64,000 nt of DNA, from contig JAPTHN010000001.1 of the NCBI GenBank assembly GCA_026936325.1, forward strand, positions 99,215,859 to 99,279,858, in the 5' to 3' direction. This DNA comes from Platynereis dumerilii (taxonomy: Eukaryota > Annelida > Polychaeta > Phyllodocida > Nereididae). Below the pieces are notes generated by a model. It was not told where the DNA came from. It saw only the letters and a list, made by a program, of their open reading frames with translations, and made no database searches. Below are positions 57,760 through 64,000 of the stretch, piece after piece. The first letter of the stretch is position 1. Each line of letters opens with the position of its first letter. Made by a program: the position numbers and the translations under genes.

Positions 57760-57980
57760 CAGAGAAAAAGTTATATTGGACAGTGAAAAGTTATATTGGA
57801 CAGTGAAAAGTTATATTGGGCAGTGAAAAGTTATATTGGGCAGTGAAAAGTTATATTGGGCAGTGAAAAGTTATATTGGACAGTGAAAAGTTATATTGGG
57901 CAGTGAAAAGTTATATTGGGCAGTGAAAAGTTATATTGGACAGTGATAAGTTATATTGGGCAGTGATAAGTTATATTGGA
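57760..57980. repeat. 20-bp tandem array, 10 full units plus one degenerate
   Basis: Units CAGTGAAAAGTTATATTGG(A/G); ten exact-length units at 57781-57980, preceded by CAGAGAAAAAGTTATATTGG. The half-unit AAAAGTTATATTGGA is also the core of the palindrome at 58334-58490. Confidence 0.95.
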
Positions 57981-58011
57981 TCCGACAAACAATAGTTCCA
58001 ACTAATTCACA

Positions 58012-58065
58012 CCAGGCATCACAGAGTGAGTTTGTGTTTTACGCCCCATCAGCCAGGCATCACAG
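58012..58065 (-). mobile_element. 28-bp SINE tail insertion with 13-bp target duplication
   Basis: CCAGGCATCACAG occurs exactly at 58012-58024 and 58053-58065. The 28 bp between, read on the minus strand, contain GGGGCGTAAAACACAAAC, the 3' end of the SINE family at 23955-24201 and 3309-3358. This is an extreme 5' truncation. Confidence 0.7.
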
Positions 58066-58077
58066 TATTTGAATAAA

Positions 58078-58121
58078 GAGAGCAGGCTGACAATGGTGAC
58101 GCCACCATTGCCTGCTCTCTC
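58078..58121. repeat. 44-bp hairpin
   Basis: GAGAGCAGGC-TGA-CAATGGTG pairs with CACCATTG-CCTGCTCTC around a short ACGC loop, with a 3-nt bulge. Confidence 0.7.
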
Positions 58122-58333
58122 ATGGTTTGATCTTTTATAATTACAGCTGTCTGTTTGGTTAGTATTGAGAATCAGAACCCTTCTAAACTTCCCGAATTTT
58201 TTCTTTCAAATTAATATGGAAAAAGGATAATCTTAAATCATGATAATTTAAAAAATCTGAAAACAAATTTTTCTCAACAATTTGACAGCAAGTCAACTTC
58301 AAAGGAAAATAAAAAAACTTATATTGGTTGGAG

Positions 58334-58490
58334 AATATAACAAATATTAGATGGTAAGTCGTCCAATATAGAGTATAATTGGATTCATAAAAGTTATATT
58401 GGATTCGGCTACGCCTCATCCAATATAACTTTTCTTCATCCAATTATACTCTATATTGGACTCCTTCCCATCTAATATTTATATAATATT
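58334..58490. repeat. 157-bp near-perfect palindrome
   Basis: Left arm 58334-58404 and right arm 58418-58490 pair through AAATATTAGATGG, GTCCAATATAGAGTATAATT and AAAAGTTATATTGGAT, around the 13-nt loop TCGGCTACGCCTC. The end phrase ATATTGGACTCCTTCCCATC (followed by TAATATTT) recurs at 58622-58660 and 59183-59220 with changes. Possibly the compact form of the element whose half-word built the 20-bp array. Confidence 0.85.
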
Positions 58491-58619
58491 AGTGAACAGC
58501 AAACATGCAAGAACCTTGTGTCATATTGTGTGTCATTGTGTGTGCCTAATTTTACTGCCTACTAATATTATGGACAACTTGCCTGACACCAAGAGGCTTC
58601 CATTGCCCACTTACAATGT

Positions 58620-59236
58620 AGCTATATTGGACTCCATGCTATCCAATATTTGTAGGCCTATGATATTTATGTTACTTCTGTAAACCGTATTCATAACAAT
58701 GGAATCCCAAGTGACATTATAGATCTTTGCAGATTGGCGATCCACACACTTTCAAAATATACTTTCAACTTGGTCTTGTGAAGTTGTGCCATAAAACCCT
58801 ACATTGTGACTCTGCAATTATCTTGCAACATTCAAGATACATTTGACATCTTGTGTCATCATAAGCGTCTAATTTCACCACAGGCATTATAATTTGTTCC
58901 AAAAAGCTCACAATGCTAAACGTATCCTGTATACAATATATACAAGGTTGGCAACTCCCTCAATATTCCTGGTTTGAGAATTCCTGCTGTAATACTGTAT
59001 CAAGCAAGAGCATGGATTCTCAAACCAGGAGTTGCCAACCTTGTATATAAATTCAATAAGTGCATTGACAAGCTTTTTTCTCAAAATGATTGTAATGCCT
59101 GTGAATTTCACTATGACAAAGGCTACACTTGTATAAAACCCAACTAACATCTGCAGTGTTTCTTTTTCTGAAGTTCTACACTCCATATTGGACTGCTTTC
59201 CATCCATTATTTGTGTAATATTTAGGTTTACTTCTT
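58620..59236. repeat. scattered copies of the palindrome arm
   Basis: CTATATTGGACTCCATGC, TATCCAATATTTGTAG and ATTTATGTTACTTCTG (58620-58680), and CCATATTGGACTGCTTTCC, ATCCATTATTTGTGTAAT and TTTAGGTTTACTTCTT (59178-59236) are single-arm relatives of 58450-58500. Confidence 0.6.
58937..59049. repeat. 113-bp hairpin
   Basis: TATATACAAGGTTGGCAACT plus CC at the left is exactly inverted at the right (AGTTGCCAACCTTGTATATA); CCTGGTTTGAGAATTC pairs with GATTCTCAAACCAGG after a bulge of about 10 nt on the left. Foldback MITE or hairpin-forming remnant. Confidence 0.75.
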
Positions 59237-59864
59237 TAAGAATCTGCAATAGACATTGCCAGTGTCTTTAAAATCCCCAATAACATCCGTTTGATTCGAC
59301 TTAGCTTTGCATTTTTAAAATGAGGCCTTGCTGAAAAGATTCCATCTGATACATTTTCATTTATCTTTAGCTCTGTACTGAGGCGCCAAATAAGATAAAG
59401 TGAGGTTTAATGAGTATTCTGGGTGTCATCCTTTGGCATCCATGTGTCTGAATGTTTCTATGAGACATTTTGCTTCATGTGATGGATACCTTCAGATCAC
59501 TGTTCAAGGTGTGATTTTTATAGAAATTTATGGTTTTCGAAACCAGTTTTGATGGCATTACAACAGAAATGGGAAGCAGCTAAATTCAAATCTTATATAT
59601 TAGTATGCCTCCATTAACTTATACTGGTTGGTTGCCCATTTCTACCCTGACAGGCCTGAACTGGTACATAGTCATGAAAAAAGCCTCAATCCTAGTTTCA
59701 AAATTATGAATCCCACTGCTTAAAATGCCTTAAAACATAGCTTGTTGGTATTCATTTTGAAGCTCATGGCCAGGGCTTTCTAATGAATCCATCAGCTTTG
59801 ATGTATCTGTAATATTGACTGAGTTACGGAGAACCGCGGATTATTCGAATGACCGAAAAACATG
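59237..59864. other. no gene seen
   Basis: AT-rich, unremarkable. Confidence 0.35.
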
Positions 59865-60030
59865 GATTTCTGTTTAATTTTCAATGCAGCTTGGGAGGCA
59901 TCAATAATGAAGGTACACCCTTGTGTCATACATCGTTGAACTTGTATTTTCCACCATAACAAAGTTAGGATGGTGGGCCATTGAAAATCTGACATTGATG
60001 ATTATCACCCCACCCTACCAAAATGCAAAT
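59865..60030. repeat. right member of the 150-bp inverted pair
   Basis: Reverse complement of 56515-56670 by the words listed there (CTTGGGAGGCATCAATAAT, AACAAAGTTAGGATGGTGGG, GATTATCACCCCACCC). Confidence 0.7.
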
Positions 60031-60590
60031 ATTTTTCCACTGCAACCTACATACAAACTTGCACCAATAATATAATTGACGTATATTTGTACAAATATCC
60101 TATAATTGCATTATGTCAGTACTAGTTAATCTGTTATGAAGAAGCTTTATAAGTGCCAGTAGGATATTAAAAAAGCGAGTGTCTGATGGGTTGGGTTCTG
60201 AGCAGTAATTGTGCATCCTGACAGCATGCACATGTCATTCACTAACAATCCATTTTATATTAAGTCTAGTAAGACTTATTATCTGTTCTATTTTGTCTAT
60301 ATGAAACATTAAAGGGCAAAATACACTTGTCTCATCAACCACGGCAATCAACTGATAAACCAAACAATTAGGAGATACATAATTGTATATGTTGCACCGC
60401 CAATACAACCACTCATTTGTTTACATGTACTTTCTAGCCTTCTGTGTTTATATTGTGTCTCAGATCAGCTCCTGATTTATTGAAATGTATACAAAATCAC
60501 AAAATACATTTTAACACCTGCAGTCTCCTGCATGCTATTCATCATCCCTTTTCATATCTGTCTGCTCAGCACAATTGTGCTTGTTCTACA
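60031..60590. other. no gene seen
   Basis: AT-rich, unremarkable. Confidence 0.35.
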
Positions 60591-62175
60591 TTCGTCAGTC
60601 TTATGCAAAGCTAGGCTGTAGCAAATTCTTCGATTTTCACAGCACAAAAAATTCTTAAAACGAACAAAAAAGCCTTTCGCTGCCTCTTGTGTCATGAATA
60701 AGCAACCAAACTGCATGATTTTGGTATCAATCAACTGTAAATTTTTGAAAACAATAGAGTGAATATATTGAGATTTCTGGCCTACATTTTTTAAATTAAT
60801 ACCTCTATTTTTAAAATTAATGTTAATTACCTTTATAGCGCATATTTAAAGCTTATAACAAACGGGACATTGATAACATTCACAAGAAGGACAAGTCACT
60901 TTGGCCTATATGTGCATGAGGGAAAATGCTGTACCTGCTTATGAATCAGTGCACAACTGGGACATACTCGTAATACTCTGGGCAGCAGGAATTAGCAGGT
61001 TGTATTAATGCACAACTAGGACATGGTACTTTAGCCCATGATTATGTTTATGCACAACCGGGACATAGAGCTTTAGCCCATGATTATGTTTATTCAAAAA
61101 TAGGACATTGTACTTTAACCCAACATTTATGTTCATGCAAAACTAGGACATTGTGCTTTAGCCCAAGATTATGTTGATGCACAACTAGGACATAGTACTT
61201 TAGGCAATTCATGTTGGCTCCTACATCAAAATGGCTGTAGCACAACGAGGACGTAAAACAGCCAAATTAATGGCAATTAATGACTTTACAGACAAATTCA
61301 GTGCACATATTTGTTGACATGTAATGATGCTTCTTGGATGATATTTATATACTATATAGTGTACCTCAATATGTCTAATGTCCTCAATGTTCTTAAAACG
61401 CCATCATGCACAATAAAGCCAAAATATATTACCTAGTTTTGCGTAAGACCGAAGAGTCATATTGTATATGCACATGAAACTGTTCTTCAGCACTTCGTCA
61501 GTCTTATGCAGAACTAGGTTATAGCAAATTCTTTGATTTTCACAGAACAGCAATTTTTTTAAAATGAACAAAAAATACTTTTTCTGCCTCGTGTGTCATG
61601 AATAAGTAACCAAAATGGATAATATTGGTATCAATGAACTGCGTATTCATTCTTGAACACAATTGAGTAAAACTTTTGAGATTTCTGCTCTTTATTTTTT
61701 ACATTAATGTTACTTTGCTTTATTATGCACATTTATAGCTTAAACAAACGGGACATTAAAGGACAAGTCACTTTTGCCTATTTGTGTATGAGGGAAAATG
61801 CTGTGCCTGCTTGTGAATCAGTGCACCACTAGGACAGAATACTTTGGGCTACAGGAATTAGCAGGTTGTATTAATGCACAACCTGGACATAGTAGTTTAG
61901 CCCATGATTATGTTTATGCACAACTAGGACAAAGTACTTTACCCCTTCTTGTTGGCTCCAAAATCACAATGGCTATAGCAAGACAAGGACATTAAACAAC
62001 CAAATTAATGACTTTAATGACTTTACACGGCAATTTCAGTCCACAGATTTGTTGACATGTACCAGGAGGATGTTTACACATCCGGATGTCTTAGGTCCTT
62101 AATTTCAAAATGCCATTATGCACAATAAAGCCAAAATACTTTGACCAAGTTTTGCGTAAGACCTAGGAGTCTTTA
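60591..62175. repeat. dispersed repeat copies B and C in tandem, with 42-bp internal array
   Basis: Copy B (60591-61460) and copy C (61494-62175) both start TTCGTCAGTCTTATGCA and end TTTTGCGTAAGACC. B is longer because a 42-bp unit (TATGCACAACTAGGACAT, AGTACTTTAGCCCATGATTA) is repeated about five times between 60950 and 61215. Copy A at 1335-1950 is the third member. Non-coding. Confidence 0.8.
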
Positions 62176-62714
62176 TCCCTTCCTAATACGGTTATTTGAG
62201 AAATTATTAATTCTAAAAATGTGTATATGGATCATAAAATCTTTCAATAGATGTAATTATTGGCTCAATATTTACTGAATACCATTTGAATGACTACTAT
62301 TGACTAGAAATATATGGCACTATGGTAGTGGGCAACCCAGATCTGCAAAGTTACTTGGTTACATGCTTCTAATAAAGGATGGTCAATTGGTCATGAAGTG
62401 TCATATCTCAGACACACTTCTTCATTCAGATACATGTCGGTTATTACTCCCTTCAGACTTTGGACGCAGCCCGATTCTTTTAAACCTTGTTAACAACAAC
62501 TTTCCTGAAGCCTTCAAGGGTGAGAATATCCGTCAAGTGGAGCAATGGTTGGGACTGGGCATGCATTTCAGAATATGCTATGCCTGACATTCATGATTGA
62601 TAGGCCTATAATCATGAGTACTGAACTGATTTTGTTACTACACAATATATGAGCCATCTTCCCATTTTTACTCAGCTGCTCAGTAGCCCTCAAGTTATTT
62701 TGTTTTCTTTTCAG
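62176..62714 (+). other. intron sequence upstream of the GPCR exon
   Basis: Contains a 95-codon plus frame (62300-62587, non-ATG start) with no domain recognised. The final bases TTTTGTTTTCTTTTCAG form a strong polypyrimidine tract and acceptor. Confidence 0.5.
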
Positions 62715-62831
62715 AAGATGAACTCTACTGCAACGCCACCTGGGATGAGTGGGGATGCTGGAACTACACCAAGGCCGGATCCAGGGCCTTCATTTCCTGC
62801 CCCAGCTACAAGGAGGGCTTTGATGCTTCCT
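62715..62831 (+). CDS. class B (secretin family) GPCR, hormone-receptor domain exon
   Basis: Acceptor TTTCTTTTCAG and donor GTAAGT bound a 117-bp exon in phase 1-1. After two bases completing a split codon it reads DELYCNATWDEWGCWNYTKA, then GSRAFISCPSYKEGFDAS. This is the HRM signature: YCN-TWD-W-CW--T-AG----CP-Y--FD, with three Cys that form ectodomain disulfides in the family and two N-glycosylation sequons (NAT, NYT). The YCNxTWDxWxCW wording is closest to calcitonin/CGRP-type receptors, though DH31- or PDF-type invertebrate receptors are possible. The product would be a plasma-membrane receptor binding a peptide hormone through this extracellular domain. Signal peptide, remaining HRM and seven-helix exons were not found, so introns must be long; the gene runs rightward. 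Confidence 0.85.
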
Positions 62832-64000
62832 GTAAGTGTCCAATTATTTTGTCTCTGTCTAAAACTTTGCCATCTGTATGAGAAGTTTGAGAGGAGAGAT
62901 AAGTAAATATTGCATCTTCATTATGAAAACATCGTCCAATGGGTCTTATTTCCTGTGCAGCAACTGCTAGCAGGAAGGCATTTGTTGCAAATGACCTTCT
63001 CTGGGAGTTTTCCTGATGTTTAAATCTGATATTTAACTTTGATGTAACAAGAAACCCCATTATTATTTGAGACTTGGAGAATAAAAGGTCAACCCTTGAA
63101 AATACATGATGGATCTTCTTGTCTTCCTAATTACATGTTCTGTACTGTGATACTTATGGCAAACACCCTTTACTTCCCGGAGCAACCTTGTGGCAATATG
63201 GAATATTCTATGTTATTTAAACAGTAACACTTACCAAGTCCACATAAGGGGTTTGCTCTACTCTTGGACACAACTTCATTTCTTCCTTAACATCCTTAAT
63301 TAGTCATTGTTTTGACTAACAAGTATACCACCCTGAAAATAATATGCCAAGGAAAGATTGAAGTGTTACAACTTCTACATGGGTTTTGGTTTTTATTTGA
63401 AGCATTTAAGAATCAGGAAGTGAAACACATAAATCAGATATGTCTACACATGCGAATAAATCTGATTGAGGTATTTTCATAATACTAGAAAAACGATAGA
63501 ATTTTTCACTAATCAGTGTAACCTGCATTTTCCAAGGAGACCAATGTCACTTTCATATTTCTTGTTGAATCAATTCCATTAGCCACTGCATGTATCTGCA
63601 TGTTGGAGAATTCATTTTGTTAAATGAAATGAAGTGGCAAATCGCATTTTGTTGTCCACAATTAATGCTTTTACATAATGAAAAAACAAGTCTTTTTTTT
63701 TTATTTGATTTGCATTGAGCCTCAAGTAATCTTTTGAGCTGATTTGGTTCAACTTTCTTTGAAGATAATACTGTTGTGAATTGCAAGCTTTAAAGCATAA
63801 TCGATTTGTCATATTCTCTTGAAACTCCTTAGTAAATTTATTTGATAAAAATGCCTGTCATTTCTTGCATTACAAAGATTTTCCTGTCATTCAAAAAGTA
63901 AACTTACAAAAACAAAAAAGCCATATTTGCATGTGTTTGTGTGTATCTGAGGGGGGGCAGGGAGAGATAATGAGAGATATGTTGACAGGGGGACTGGAAT
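62832..64000 (+). other. intron of the class B GPCR; no further exon seen
   Basis: AT-rich. I looked for the next HRM exon (C--NG-W pattern) and did not find it before the window ends. A G-run (GAGGGGGGGCAGGG) at 63950 is the only compositional oddity. Confidence 0.5.

Noticed and set aside
58405-58440. Stem-loop followed by T-run, like a bacterial terminator
   Set aside because: It is the centre of a 157-bp palindrome in a eukaryotic repeat island.
62300-62587. 95-codon plus frame upstream of the GPCR exon
   Set aside because: Non-ATG start, no recognised domain and no clear splice sites; fairly protein-like composition, so it is mentioned in the intron entry but not called.
62649-62906. 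Plus frame reading MNSTATPPGMSG through the GPCR exon
   Set aside because: It is an out-of-phase reading of the exon; the HRM signature is in the neighbouring phase and ends at the splice donor.
1-64000. LTR retroelements, endogenous viruses, Polintons
   Set aside because: No long direct terminal repeats with TG...CA ends, primer-binding sites, or capsid, protease, integrase or envelope-like frames were seen.
1-64000. tRNA, rRNA or snRNA genes
   Set aside because: The only tRNA-like piece is the T-arm/B box at the head of the SINE at 23955; no complete cloverleaf was recognised by eye.

Overview
This looks like about 64 kb of an AT-rich (roughly 36-38% GC by eye) animal genome. It is gene-poor, has intron-scale spacing and is crowded with mobile elements. 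Nothing in it is prokaryotic: there are no operons, rRNA, tRNA or CRISPR arrays. A marine invertebrate deuterostome (ambulacrarian such as an echinoderm or hemichordate) is the best guess. It rests on the repeat style (hAT-like GCGGATCC MITEs, GATA arrays, Tc1/mariner remnants, a tRNA-derived SINE) and on the repeated palindrome TAGGCCTA. The species cannot be fixed from sequence alone.

Host coding sequence is scarce. Two pieces are recognisable. A 117-bp exon at 62715-62831 (+), with good splice sites, encodes the core of the hormone-receptor (HRM) ectodomain of a class B GPCR, closest in pattern to calcitonin/CGRP-type receptors. A C-terminal NADAR-domain fragment lies at 34182-34499 (+). 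Two minus-strand open frames (50458-50873 and 52177-52494) flank a large minisatellite and may be exons of one unidentified gene; this is weak.

The dominant coding element is a LINE at about 34.5-39.2 kb. Its single open frame of 1102 codons is uninterrupted (PHD-like zinc finger, APE-type endonuclease, reverse transcriptase), and it is followed by a 3' UTR, AATAAA and a CAAAT-type tail. All catalytic motifs looked for are present, so it may be young.

Layout. 0-2 kb: GC-rich tandem repeat and copy A of a dispersed repeat. 2.3-4.8 kb: TA-flanked mariner-like foldback element carrying a nested hAT-like MITE, a SINE tail and GATA/TTGA microsatellites. 5.3-6.2 kb: decayed Tc1 transposase. 7.1-8.7 kb: long inverted-repeat element. 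10.3-11.3 kb and 19.2-20.05 kb: two elements of the same unusual design, where the terminal word is reiterated inside in both orientations. 20-26 kb: small TA-flanked MITE, AT-rich MITEs, and a 1.2-kb tandem duplication, one unit of which holds a SINE whose empty site survives in the other unit. 26-34 kb: direct and tandem duplications. 34-39 kb: NADAR fragment plus LINE. 39-50 kb: patchwork of duplicated noncoding blocks. 50.9-52.2 kb: 20-copy, 65-bp minisatellite. 56-60 kb: island of hairpins and a 20-bp array between inverted 150-bp repeats. 60.6-62.2 kb: tandem repeats related to the 1.3-kb copy. 62.7 kb: GPCR exon.

The genes do not form a pathway. The window reads as intronic or intergenic sequence 5' of, or inside, a large class B GPCR gene, colonised by transposons.
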